Source: Cyanoderma ruficeps (lineage: Eukaryota; Chordata; Aves; Passeriformes; Timaliidae). From it: DNA of 64,000 nucleotides. The translations under genes were made by a program, and so were the position numbers. This document shows, one piece after another, positions 11,280 through 21,955 of the stretch. How positions within the stretch are numbered: position 1 is the first letter of the stretch; each line of letters begins with the position of its first letter. Under the pieces are notes generated by a model. It made no database searches. It saw nothing but the letters and a program-made list of their open reading frames with translations, and was not told the origin of the DNA. Location: the NCBI GenBank assembly GCA_008694505.1, contig VZDJ01000216.1:3482645-3546644 (forward strand), in the 5' to 3' direction.

Positions 11280-12250
11280 CAGAGCCCCGGGGGGTTTTTA
11301 CACCCCGCAGCTTCAAATCAGCGAGAGCTGCAGCTTGTTGGAAATGTAAATGTGGTGGAAAACAAGCTTCAGGTGGGGTTCAGCAGCAAAACCTCTGCAC
11401 ACGATAGCGATCACGTTTCTTAATGTTAATTTCTTATCTCACCTCTCCGAAGTCCTTTGCAAGGATTTTATCCTGTTAGAGGAAATCCATCCCCCTGATT
11501 TTCTCAGGCTTATAGAAAAGCAAAGAAAAGTATTGATCCTAATGAGATAACGCTGACAAGAAAACGGCAAGAGCCGGTTCTGTTTAAAACTAACTCTGGT
11601 TTTGACTGGTGGGAGAAATACTCGATTGTCAATTGTCCATGCAGATGGGAGATGTCCAGCCTAGATATCCAGCCTGCTTTTCATGGTAGCCTCCAAATTC
11701 CAGCTACCTCTGCAATTTTTTAATGTCTTTCTCAGTGGGTTTTGTTCTTTAAAAAAATAAAATAAAATAAATCCCAAACTGACAATGGTCCCTTACGCCA
11801 ACCAAATCCCAGAACCACCAGCGGTTCCATATTAAAAGACCATTTGGTGGCATTTTAATCTCTGAAGGTAATGTAGATATTTGTCATTTCTGATCTCCCC
11901 TTTCTGCAACTGTCCACAGATGACGAGATCCGTGAAATTGCTACTGCCAGGGAGTGAAATGAGAATTAACCTCGTGCCCATCAGCTGCCTCGGCACCACC
12001 CTTTCCACGCCAGCCCTGACCACGGCCATGGGAGAGGTGGCTCCTGGGGCCACGCTGCCACTCAGCCTGCACACCCCGGCCTCATCCTTGCAAATAATCA
12101 ACACCCCCGTGCTCACTGATTGCTTTAAATCCAGCACTTTCTTCCCCATTCTCATTTGCTTTGCCTTTCATGCTGCTTTCTCATGTATAAAAGGGGAACC
12201 GGGAGAAAAAAAAAGAAAGAAAAGACACATGAACACCTGAAAATCCTTTT
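11280..12250. other. Candidate conserved non-coding cluster
   Basis: Repeat-free sequence with balanced composition, retained CpGs and homeodomain-like TAAT cores. The part at 11800-12010 looks most constrained ('ccatttggtggcattttaat' through 'gaaatgagaattaacctcgt'). An A-rich AAAATAAAATAAAATAAAT run lies near 11752-11771. No open frame resembles a protein. Inference from texture only. Confidence 0.3.
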
Positions 12251-13324
12251 CATATACCTGCTGCTGCTACCACTCAGTGCTGAATCTGAATAGAAACGGA
12301 TGGGAGGGAGATGGGGAAGGATGAATAACATTTCATGCCCTGTAGTCAAACATAATTTCAGGCAGGAGACGAGCAGGGACTGGTAAGATGGCTCATCCCA
12401 GCAGAGAGCTAATGTGCACTTCAGAGCCTGCTCTTTGAAGGCTGGGGTCTGATTTCCAGCCGGCAATTACTGCACTGGAAATGATTTCCCAGAAAATGGG
12501 GTCACTTTTTGGGGGTGGGGTAGGATTGGCTAAAGAGGGGGGTCAGAGTCCCAGGGTGCAGAGGTTGTCAGGGCTTGGGGCTGGTGGATGTGGCAGTGTG
12601 GGTGTCCCCCAGGGCTGAGCTCTCAAGGAGCCAGCACACAGGACTTCTGAATCCTTCTCTTCATGCTGTCAGCTGGAGCATCTCTGTTCCCACAGATCGG
12701 GGCTCTCCTTGCTGTCCTACAGCCAAGATTTTCATCTGGCTCTCTGTTTCACGCTCAAAACCTGCGGCCTGATTTGCCAAAGCTCCCAAAAGTCCGTGTT
12801 TCTCCTTCCATCAGAGGCACTGGCCGGGAGCTCAGCCCTTTGCACGGTCAGTTCCTGATTTTCAGCAGCACTGCGAGGACAGAAGTGTTGCTGTTCCATG
12901 AAGAGAACAGCAGAAGAGTGCTGTTCCCTGCTCTGCTCCAGTTCCAGCCAGGCAATGCTCTTGTTTGGAGGCTTTCCCTTTGCTCCTGCTGCCCTGGAGC
13001 TTCAGTCACTCACAGCAATGATCCTTATGGGCCAGATCTGCCAAAAAACCCCAGAGCACAGGGAGGGTTTTGACAGCAGGGTCTGGTTCTGTGGTACCTG
13101 GCAGAGCTGAGGCTCCAGGGAAGGTTCTGCCTTTCTGCCTTACCTGTGATAAGTCTACCAAAAGTAGAATAAAGCAAAATGACGAAGGACATATGGTGTC
13201 CCTCAGCAGGGCTGGGGACCCTGCTGGCTGCCCAGCTCAGGTTTAAGCCCAAATAACCCTCTCCAGATGGGATTTGCTGCAATTCTGCTCTGACCCAAAC
13301 TGACCACCCTCTGCAGCTCAGACT
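12251..13324. other. Unique non-coding DNA
   Basis: No gene or named repeat is recognised. A G-rich run around 12510-12542 does not meet the four-run quadruplex pattern with short loops. Confidence 0.5.
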
Positions 13325-13475
13325 CAGCAAAGGTTTTAGAGCACCTAAACATGCAAACAGGCACCTGGCAAAGATTTTCAAAAGCAGCTAAGAAGATTAG
13401 ATGTCCAAGTCCCATTGGGCTCTGAGAATTAGGCATGTAACCTGCTTAGGTGCTTTTGGAAATTCTTTCAGGGAT
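13325..13475. mobile_element. Decayed palindromic DNA-transposon-like (MITE) element
   Basis: The core has inverted arms: ATTTTCAAAAGCAGCTAAG (near 13374-13392) pairs with CTTAGGTGCTTTTGGAAAT (near 13447-13465), 17 of 19 positions by eye. Between them is 'gtccaagtcccattgggctc'. Palindromic 'TTTTCAAAAGCACCTAAG' elements around a 'CCCATTG' centre are, to my knowledge, common in reptile genomes as non-autonomous DNA elements. This copy is much decayed and its outer ends are unclear. The family name is not assigned. Confidence 0.55.
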
Positions 13476-13566
13476 TTAATTGTTTGGGTTGAAACTTCCT
13501 GCAGCAAGTGTGTGCCTCTCCATCTGTCCCAGCACCATCTCCAGCCGCTGCAGCCCAGCTGGTTTT

Positions 13567-13963
13567 TGTTGGAATTCTGGAAACTTAGATTTTAAGATTT
13601 TAGCATATAGTAATATGTTTGAAGCAATATGGAGGATTTGAGGCAATATCTAAGTCCTTTTTCTTCACCTTCTTTTTCCTTTTTCTTCATGGGTTTGGGT
13701 GGTTTTCTGTAATTGGGTGAAAAAAGTCCCATTGCCGGCCTTGAGAGGTCATTATTGGGTCAGAAATATAAATAATATAAGTGTCATCTCATTATTGGGT
13801 AATTATCTCTTAAATAATCATGGAAAGAGTTAGAGGTGTCCATTTTACCTCATTTCTCTAACTTGCTAGTTAGAGCTCACAGATAGTGAATCTGTCAATA
13901 GATAAGAATTAATAAACATCCAAGTCCGGACTCAAAAACTGCAACTCCTGTGTATTAATCCCA
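13567..13963 (+). mobile_element. Solo LTR, ERVL-like (copy B)
   Basis: The block starts TGTTGGAATTCTGG and carries a pyrimidine-rich middle ('cctttttcttcatgggtttg'), a TATA-like box (ATATAAATAA near 13769), a polyadenylation signal (ATTAATAAACATCC near 13910) and an end resembling the LTR at 39460 (AATCCCA). The middle segment 'atggaggatttgaggc' also resembles the LTR at 54285, which suggests one superfamily. No internal retroviral genes flank it. Ends are approximate; I could not find a convincing target-site duplication. Confidence 0.7.
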
Positions 13964-14550
13964 CCCTTGGCAGAGAAAAAAAAGCCAAAACCGTCACAGA
14001 TTTTGTGGGGAGGATGGGGACAATTGTGTTGGCAGGAAATTTTTGGACAATTTTGCACGCTTTGGAGGAGGAACTTGAAATTCAGAGCGGGGTGGCCGAG
14101 GCCTTACCTTTGCCAGGTGCTTTTCACTGTGCTGAGGAGGAGCTGCACAAAGGTGAGGAGGAAGGCAGGGCTGTCCCCTGGGTGCTGGAGAATGCCCTGC
14201 TGCAGGGATGGGGGTGGGAAAGAGCAGGGAGGGGAGCACTGAGCCTGCCAGGGGATGTGGGGAAAGAGGTCAGGGAAGGGAGGATCCATCTGGGCTGAGA
14301 TGCCCAAGGGGCAACGACTGGGATGGGCTGGGACAGGAGATGCAGTGACTGGGACAAACTGGAGAGAGGACAAATTTGTACCAGGCTGCCAGGGTCAATG
14401 TGGAAAGGGTCAAGAGAGCAGGGAAGTGGCACTGTAGCTTATCCCTGCTAAATTCTGTAAGGTCTCCTCGGCCTGGAAGGGAGCCCAGGGCTGGGGCCTG
14501 CAGCCAGCACTCAGTGCCAGCAGGGCTGTGCAGCAGAGCCCCCAGCACTG
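13964..14550. other. Unique non-coding DNA, purine-rich
   Basis: The plus strand is rich in GGA and GGG (14000-14440). Open frames here are compositional. Nothing recognisable. Confidence 0.45.
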
Positions 14551-14646
14551 CCCCTCACGGGCCACCTCCTCATCCCAGCTTCCCTCTCTGCCCCTCACAG
14601 CCTGGGCCATCTCCTCATCCCAGCTTCCCCCTCTGCCCCCCACAGG
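14551..14646. repeat. Tandem duplication, 40-45 bp unit
   Basis: Two copies containing CTCCTCATCCCAGCTTCCC and ending CTCTGCCCC, plus the start of a third (CCCCCCACAGG). They differ by a 5-base length change and a few substitutions. Confidence 0.8.
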
Positions 14647-14854
14647 AGCCCTGAGCATGCGGGACATGACAGCCCAGACAATTTTAAATTATAAAGTGCC
14701 GCAAACCCCAAAAAGGGCCTGTCCTTATAAATGAGCAGCCTGCAAAACAAATTGCTCTGCTGTCCCCTCACGCTCCAGCAGCTGCCAGCAGGCAGGGCGT
14801 GTGCGCCAGGAGCTGGGGCACCAGTTCAGGTCTGGGCTGATCCCCTGTTAATCC
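14647..14854. other. Unique non-coding DNA
   Basis: Nothing recognisable in this short spacer. Confidence 0.4.
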
Positions 14855-14965
14855 ACAGACTCACTCCATGCTTTGGACAAGGCACTTGGCCCCTCTCTGC
14901 CTGTCAGAAGGATAAATTCCTCTTCTCACCCGAGAGATGTCCTGCAAATTAGATCTGCTTGTAGG
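14855..14965 (+). mobile_element. Ancient MIR-like SINE remnant
   Basis: The segment 'ctttggacaaggcacttggc' followed by 'ccctctctgcctgtcag' follows the core of MIR-type SINEs (GGGCAAGTCACTTAACCTCTCTGTGCC). MIR-type SINEs spread early in amniotes and survive in birds as heavily decayed pieces. Edges are uncertain. Confidence 0.5.
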
Positions 14966-15376
14966 TGTGTGGACAGCACTGCTGGTACATTGGAAGAACA
15001 ATATCTCCAGTGCTTTGTCACCATCAGAGGAGGCTGCAGCCAGCAGGACAGGCAGTGGCAGAGCCCGTGTGCAGCTCCCAGGGCTCGGGGCTGGTCACAG
15101 GTCGTAGCCTGTGGTGCCAGAACAGAAGTGCTGGAGTTTGGCTGGAATTCAGCTGCAGCAGGGGCTCCCCTGGGATGTGCTGCCCCAGCCTAGCAATGGT
15201 TAAAAGGCTTGAGTTTTACAGTTGCCACTTCGGAGCACTGTGGGCAGTGAGGAATTGGGCTCGGCCTGGGGCAACACCGGGGCTTCACCTCCCTTTTCTG
15301 GTCTGAGGAAACTGAGAACAGAAACAGGGCTGGGCCCAGCTGAGCCTGCCTGCTGTGAGCCATGGGCAGGTGATGG
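14966..15376. other. Unique non-coding DNA
   Basis: No gene or repeat family recognised before the tandem array that follows. Confidence 0.45.
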
Positions 15377-15587
15377 TGATGCTGTGCCTCTCTCAGGTGC
15401 ACACAGGTGATGCTGTATCTCTCTCAGGTGTGCACACAGGTGAGGGTGTGCCTGTCTCAGGTGTGCACACAGGTGAGGGTGTATCTCTCTCAGGTGTGCA
15501 CACAGGTGATGCTGTGCCTCTCTCAGGTGCACACAGGTGAGGGTGTTCCTCTCTCAGGTGCACACAGGTGAGGCTGTGCCCTCTCAG
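15377..15587. repeat. 31-33 bp minisatellite, about 6.5 units
   Basis: The unit is approximately TGATGCTGTGCCTCTCTCAG followed by GTGTGCACACAGG, with TGAGGGTGT and TATCT variants and a 2-bp GT indel. Each unit contains TCAGGTG, an E-box-like and splice-donor-like word. Units are close in sequence, so the array is young. It keeps both strands open for long stretches, which explains large apparent open frames; these are not genes. Confidence 0.95.
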
Positions 15588-16469
15588 AGGAGCACAACAG
15601 GCAGGTGACCCTGCACCTTCATGGTGACAACACCTCTGCAGGCACCACAATATTGCTGCTGCAGGGCAGCACGGCTGGGAGCCACGTGCCCACCTCTGCC
15701 CAGGGAGGGCCCTGAGGAGGGGGAGCCACACTCTCCCGCCTTTTCCATCTCCCTTCTTGTCTTTGCCATTTGGACAGGGCCTGCCCTCAGCTCTCCTTGC
15801 CCTCCAGCCCAAACAAACCCAGCACTCTCCTCCTGCCTTCCAGCAGAGCCTCCCTTCACTGTCTCACCCGCAGAGAATTTATCCTTCTCCACTCCCAGGG
15901 CTGCTTGCAGTTCATTAAATATATTAAAGGTGTTAATGACTTTTTAAAAAAAGACCCAAACTGTCTGATGTTTTTCCAGCTCATTTCCTGCTGCTATCTC
16001 CCCAAATCCGGTGGGCAGTAATGACATGTCTGAGGCAGAAAATGGGATTATGATGAACAGAGTGAACTCTGCTAATATGTGGACAACATTAAACATTTTC
16101 AGATCCTTTTCTTTGCCTCTCCCTTCTGCAGGTATCTGTATAAGCACATCCTCCTTGCGCTGAGCTGAGCCGTGGCCTCTTGAAGGAAGCCAGAGGAGAG
16201 ATGAGGCAAAGCTTTATGCAAACGGGAATTTTGCCTGTTTATCACACCAGAAACAACAGGTTGGGTAAAGGCACATTTTCTCCCTCTGTAAAATGCTGCT
16301 GGGGTGCCCATGGCTTGTCCTTCCACAGACAGATGCTGCAAATAAATATAAGAGAGAGGGACCGTCCAGGACTGCATCTTCCAGACCAAAGAGATTTTGT
16401 ATTTTAATAGGCAAAGGCAGGGAGTTGTGGAAAAAAAAAAGGCAAAGTCCTGGCTCTGTTTGGCCAGGG
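15588..16469. other. Unique non-coding DNA with a quieter AT-rich part
   Basis: 15588-15910 is GC-rich and featureless. 15915-16270 is AT-richer and repeat-free ('gggattatgatgaacagagt', 'gctaatatgtggacaacatt') and could be a conserved element, but this is a guess from texture. Confidence 0.35.
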
Positions 16470-16585
16470 AAAGGCCAAGAGGTTGAGTGACTCACCCAAA
16501 GCTTCCCAGCAGAACGGGAGTGTCAACTTGGATCTTCCAAATGGCTGGAATTAAATTTCAAGCTCTGTAACTTTTACTCCAAAGA
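16470..16585 (+). mobile_element. Ancient MIR-like SINE remnant
   Basis: The run 'gaggttgagtgactcaccca' followed by 'aagcttcccagcagaacggg' matches the MIR-type core motif (GAGGTTAAGTGACTTGCCCAAGGTCACACAGC), and 'cttggatcttccaaatggct' matches the following 'CCCGGATCTTCCAA' part of amniote SINEs. The colinear order of both blocks makes chance similarity unlikely. Family assignment is from memory of the motif, without a search. Confidence 0.6.
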
Positions 16586-18039
16586 TCCTTCAGAAAGAAG
16601 ATCTGTAGTCCTTTCCAGAGGGGGAAAATAGGCAACCCCCCCTCATTTAGTGACCCTGTATTTGTGTGTGTTTTGCAAAGCCTGTAAATGAGCACCTTCC
16701 TGCCTACTGTGGCACTGAGGGAAGAGGAGGATTTTTCTGGAGTTGTGTTTTTCCCTGTGAAATGTGTGTCTAGATGAGGGAGAAAATTGCAGAAAACAGC
16801 TGTGAGTTTAGGAGAAAAATGTATTGGCTATGGTAAGCTTAAGATTATCAAAGGTTCATAACTCAGACGAATCAAATCCAACTTCTTGCAGAACAACGAG
16901 AAGCTCTTCTCAACAGCGGCTCTTCCCGGGCCAAATTTCATCTTTGGAAATGACACCCTGCAAGTATTTCTCATATAACAATAGAAAAAAAAGGGGTTCT
17001 TACACTGCCTTGCATGCTGCAGCCAACCAAACTGCCCTTGCCCAGATATTCCAACTATTCAGCTTTGTAGAGACACCCAAACCTGCAAAACTTCAGCTTG
17101 CCCAGGAGATAAATGTGTGGAAAAGTTATGTGGAAATCCAGAGCAGAGCTTGGGGGGAGCTGCTGCCCTGTCCAGGCACTCCCAGCTCTCTGCAGGCTCC
17201 TGCACTTGTGCCAAACTCGTGGTTGTGACTTCCAGCTCCTGAGAGAGGCAACCATTAAACCCCAAATCTCAACCAGTTTGGCCCTGGGCGTGTTTGAATC
17301 GTGACCCGTTTGCCTTCCAGGTACCAGCACAACAAATAGGAACAAAGGGGGAAAAATGGGCAATAAATAGAGGAGTGGTGATGCTGCTGTGGGACAGAGG
17401 GGATCCAGCTCTGCCATCCAGCTTCTCCAGGGCAAGGAAAAGGGCTTGGAAAACTGGCACAGAACCCCTGGGGCCAGCCTGCCCCACCAGCACAGCCCCA
17501 CGCTGCCCATCGGGGTGGTTTTCCCTGCCCTCTCCACATCCTTTACTTTTACTGGGGTTCAGAGGGACACCGAGGAACCTGGGCCAGCCCTGGGCAGGAG
17601 TTGGGTGCTGCACCACTGGCCAGGAGCAAGGCAGCTTCCCTCACTTTTAACGGGGATTCCCAGGTCATTTCAGAGCTCAGAGATCACAGGCAAGAACCTG
17701 AACCTGCCTCAGTGCTGGTGAGAGCACCACCTTGATTCCCAGCAAGGGATTTGCTGCTCCAGCAGCCCTTTTCCAGTGTGCAAAGGTGCCCAAATCATCC
17801 CTGTGCTCCCACAGAGGGAAATAAAGGCTGGGACAGCTCGGCTGAACCACCCAAAGGTGGGAGCACAGGTGAGCACCGGAGACCCCCATGCTGTGCTGAG
17901 AACCAGGCTGGCCTCAGCCTCACCACCTTCCTTCAGCCAAGCCATTCCTGGGAGAAAAATTAGGCAAATACTCCCCGGCTTGCCACATCAGGCAAATAAA
18001 CGACTTGCTGAAGTTAAACAAAAATAAGAGATGTTTCTC
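16586..18039. other. Unique non-coding DNA
   Basis: No gene, RNA gene or repeat family recognised. 17360-17950 is GC-rich with overlapping meaningless open frames. Confidence 0.5.
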
Positions 18040-18958
18040 CCTGCTTTCTTCCTCTTGCCTTCTCCCCCTCCCCACGAATCCGACCAAGATTACAGTTTTA
18101 AAAAGCACTTTCTCTTAGATGTGGGAGGAAGATTGCCTGAGCTCTCATGCGTTCACTGCTATATTGTATTGTTGCTGCTTTTAACATGTTTCGCTCAGTT
18201 AAATAGTAACTGATGACAGCTACACACTTCAATCCTTTGGTGTTTTTATCATGGATTTTATATATATCTCTTATAAAGAACAGCACACACTGCAAGGCCT
18301 CTTACCATATCAAAAACAACAAAAAAGCACCCTATTTTTGTGTAAGGTATCAAAGCAATAACGCGTGCCCGTGCAGCAGAGCCAGCCTATCAGAGGTTTA
18401 TCGGGTTTTATTGGCCTTGGGCAACTCTGCACATGACGGTCTTTAGAGTGACATGGAATTTATTAAACTTTTCCACAGCCTGACAGTCTTCTCCCAGCTC
18501 GTCCCCACCCCCAAGCTCTTTTCTTTTGAAAAATGATTTCTGCCAATCTCGTGCTTTTAGCATTTTTTCCCTCTCTTTTTTTTTTCCCTTTCTCCTCTTT
18601 TTATTCCCTCCCTTTTTTTTGAATTTTTTTTTTTTTTAATTTTAATCACTGCTCGCTGGAGTACGAGACTCCTCAAGCATCTGTTTAAAGAACACCATTA
18701 AGGTCCTGCTGCAACAACAACAACAAAAACACAGAGAGAGAGAGAGAGAGAGGCAGAGCAGCAGCCACACAGCCCATTACTGCCCGGTTCAGCCTTATTG
18801 CACTACATTACTCGATATGACAAGCTCTGCATACATATCACACACACCAAGGGGTTGGTTTTTTTTGTTTTGGTTCGGTGTGCGTTTTTTTCTCCTTTTC
18901 CTGGGTAGCCTAATTTAGGCTTTGTGTGGTGCCCTGCAATAAATTCCCTCTCTCAGAC
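18040..18958. other. Candidate conserved non-coding region upstream of a CpG island
   Basis: Repeat-poor, AT-rich sequence with scattered CpGs and words such as 'tatcagaggtttatcgggtt' and 'gtgacatggaatttattaaa'. It includes polypyrimidine runs (18565-18640) and a GA microsatellite. It borders a dense CpG island, so it could be a distal promoter or enhancer region. No exon is identifiable. Inference from composition and context. Confidence 0.35.
18733..18752. repeat. (AG)n microsatellite
   Basis: About ten uninterrupted AG dinucleotides. Confidence 0.95.
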
Positions 18959-19240
18959 AATAGCCCGTCGCCTTCAGCCTCCTGCCCCTTCCGTAACCCG
19001 GCGCCGATGAAGCCGCTCCTTCCTCCTCCTGCCGCTTCCCATCGGCGCAGCGGGCGATGCCCGGCGCTGCTGACGGGGCCGAGGTGCTGCCGGGGTTTCC
19101 ATCAGGCCGCCTCTTTTCCCCGTCTCCCCAAATTCCCGTCTGCCCGGCTCTCCGCACGCGTCCCCAGCAGCCCGGGGCGGTGCCGGCGATGCGGGGGCGA
19201 TGCGGGGCTGGAGCCGCGTGCGGCGGGCGGGGCTGGCGGC
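18959..19240. promoter_or_regulatory. CpG island
   Basis: By hand count about 37 CpG dinucleotides lie in roughly 280 bases, far above the surrounding DNA, with strongly GC-rich sequence. CpG islands usually mark promoters of vertebrate genes or long non-coding RNAs. No TATA box or initiator is obvious, and the open frames crossing it match no known protein. The island ends abruptly where the A/C-rich tandem array starts. It may be the promoter of an unannotated transcript or a remnant kept unmethylated for another reason. Confidence 0.6.
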
Positions 19241-20000
19241 ACACACACCCCAAATACACACCACATACACAGAGCACACCCTACACACACCACACACACA
19301 CCCCAAATACACACCACACACCCTACACACATCCCAAATACATACACACCGCACACCCTACACACACCACACACACACCCCAAATACACACCACACACCA
19401 CACACACCCTACACACACCCCAAATACACACCACACACAGAGCACACCCTACACACACCCCAAATACACACCACACACACAGAGCACACCCTACACACAC
19501 ACCGCACACCCTACACACACCCTACACACACCCTACACACACCCTACACACGCCCCAAATACACACCACACACACAGAGCACACCCTACACACACCACAC
19601 ACACACACCGCACATACCGCACACCCTACACACACCACACACTGCACATACCGCATACCCTACACACACCCTACACACACCCCGAATACACACCACACAC
19701 CACACACCCTACACACACCCTACACACACCCAACACACACCGCACACCCTACACACACCCCAAACACACACTACACACACTGCACACCCTACACACACCA
19801 GACACACACCATACCCCCCACACACCACACACATACACAGCACAAACACACACACACTGCACACACCACACACCCTACAGACATCCTACACACACCGCAC
19901 AAACACCACACACGCCCCACACCACACACACACCGCACACACTGCACAAACACCACACACACACCACACACACACACCCCACACACACCCCACACACCCC
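19241..20000. repeat. A/C-only tandem array (CACACCCTACACACAC-type), about 760 bp
   Basis: The plus strand is almost entirely A and C with sparse T; G appears only in rare variants (GAGCACACC, CCCCGAATAC, CCAGACAC). Recurring words are CACCCTACACACAC, CCCCAAATACACACC and AGAGCACACCCTACACAC. It is a compound of (CA)n with C-run and TA-containing variants, not the vertebrate telomere repeat. Because stop codons are absent in several frames it yields open frames of over 350 codons rich in Thr, His and Pro; these are artefacts. The alternating purine-pyrimidine parts could adopt left-handed DNA. Confidence 0.97.
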
Positions 20001-20085
20001 CCTAGGTTTGGAAGCTTCTCCCTTCCCATCCCAGGGCAGGGGCCCACGGAAGGAAGGGAGGAAGTGCAGCCGGAGTTTTGGCTAC

Positions 20086-20125
20086 GGGTTGGAGGTTTGC
20101 AGGCTGGGTTGGAGGTTTGCAGGCT
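20086..20125. repeat. Perfect 20-bp tandem duplication
   Basis: GGGTTGGAGGTTTGCAGGCT occurs twice in a row without mismatch. Confidence 0.95.
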
Positions 20126-20204
20126 CTGCTTAGCCGCTGGGTTTGGTGCTGCTGCTCTCCTGTGCTCAGGAGTGAGGATTTCTGCTTCTGGCCTTCCAGC
20201 TGGA

Positions 20205-20470
20205 GCTGCTTCCAGCTCTGGGGCTCCCAACATCAGAGGGATGTGGAGCTGCTGGAGAGAGTCCAGAGGAGGCCATGGAAATGCTCCAAGGGCTGGAGCC
20301 CCTCTGGAGCCAGGCTGGGAGAGCTGGGGGCGTTCATCTGGAGAAGGGAAGGCTCCAGGGAGAGCTCAGAGCCCCTTCCAGTGCCTAAAGGGGCTCCAGG
20401 AGAGCTGGAGAGACTCTGGGATAACAGGCTGGAGTCAGGACACAGGGAAAGGCTCTAAACTGAAAACACT
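20205..20470 (+). mobile_element. CR1 LINE fragment, internal (ORF2 3' end region)
   Basis: The order 'tgcttccagctctggggctc', 'gagctgctggagagagtcca', 'gaggaggccatggaaatgct', 'ggctgggagagctgggggcg', 'ctggagaagggaaggctcca' follows the end of the CR1 reverse-transcriptase gene and the start of its 3' region. Both the 5' part and the terminal tail are missing. Frame is broken, so no active protein is encoded. Confidence 0.93.
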
Positions 20471-21955
20471 GCTTACCTCCTCTTAAATCCTACACTCAGT
20501 CTCTGGCCATTATCATCTCCCTGTGTTGGTTGTTACTCCTCCTGACCAGCAATACTGAGCTGCTGCACAGCTCTCTGTGCTTCCTGCCCCCATCAGATGG
20601 CAATCTCATTCCCAAATATTAAAGCTGAGGACATTCCCTGAGCAGACTGCCCTGCACACGCTGCCCTTGCACCTCACACCTCCACTCAGGCTGGCTCTGA
20701 GTGCTGACACCTCCTCTAAAAAGGCTTCCCCACCTCTCCTCTGCCACAGAACCTCCTTAGCAGTGCCCCTGCAACCAGCCCAGTTGTTGGCAGGGGTGAG
20801 CAGGGCACAAGGTTGAGTTGAAGAACGTTCATAAAAGAGTTTGTTGCTCCAGGAGGGAAGAGGGGCAGCAGGGGACTCGATGCTCAGGGTTGTCCCACCC
20901 CTCCCCTGGGCAGGAATCACTGTGAACAGGTTCTCTGCAGTTTGCCATCAGTCCCCAAGCCCAGGGGGCCCTGGGGACACAGGTCAGCATGGCAGGAACT
21001 GCACCCTGGCAGCTCAGTGTGCTCAGGATACCTGACACTGGTTTGGGGCTTGTTACAGGCACTAAACCCCGAGACAGCTGTGGGTGTGGGAGACTGATGC
21101 TACCTGGGAGACCAGGAATGATATCAGCATCCTTTCCCACCAAACAGTGCCCCCGGTTTCCCAGGGTGGGGGCTCCCCCCACTCCAGACATGCAGAAGGA
21201 TCTGCATCTGTGCTCATCAGCACGACCGCCTGTAGGAAAATGAGCACACTGAAAGCACAATCCATCTGACCTATTTTCTGACATGCACCTTAGGAGGAGC
21301 TGAGTTGTGCACTAGCACTGCCTAGCAGCTGCACAGGGGATCTGGAGGGACAGCTCAGCTGAAGATCCGGGTGTTGTAACCCAGGGTTCCATCTCAGCTT
21401 CCACACAGAAGCCAAAATTTTGTTTAATGCATTTCTGCTCTTCCTCTAAAATCCAGCTGTCTCACCTTGCACCACTCCACTTGCCTGCTTCTCACGTGAG
21501 ATGAAGGTGATGCTTAAAGACAAAGCACACCTTGAGGGTGGATGAAGGAGAGAGCTGGGAGGGGGGATGGATGATGGAGTCCAAGCCTGGAGCCACATCA
21601 CCTCATATGATGTCACCCCCGTGCTGGTGCTGCCAGTCCAGGACGTGAATCCAAAGAGCAGGGCAGCCCTTCAGCAGCTATCCTGACCTAGAGCAGTTAT
21701 TCCCAGATAAATGCTCCAGGCATGAGGACCACAGCCCCCTCTGATTCAAAAAGCAAATGCATAAGTGACAGTGACAGCCCAGAGCTGCAGAATCTGCATG
21801 AAGCCATAAAGCAGAAGACACTCCCAAGAGCTCGTCTTCCTGCAGAAGAAAACATACGATGCTCGGCTGGGTAGCTCAGCAAAAATAAATAAAGCAGCAT
21901 CATTAGGATGTAAAAAAGTCCGAGGAGCCAGCACATCGCTGTCTGGCAGCAGCTT
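20471..21955. other. Unique non-coding DNA
   Basis: No gene or repeat family recognised. The 21700-21955 part is AT-richer and may grade into the next block. Confidence 0.5.

Noticed and set aside
19241..20000. Interstitial telomere
   Set aside because: Units are CACCCTACACAC-type, not CCCTAA.
18926..20486. Three overlapping open frames of 358-428 codons rich in Thr, His and Pro
   Set aside because: They are translations of the A/C-only tandem array, open in several frames at once because the repeat lacks stop codons; no domain or splice structure.
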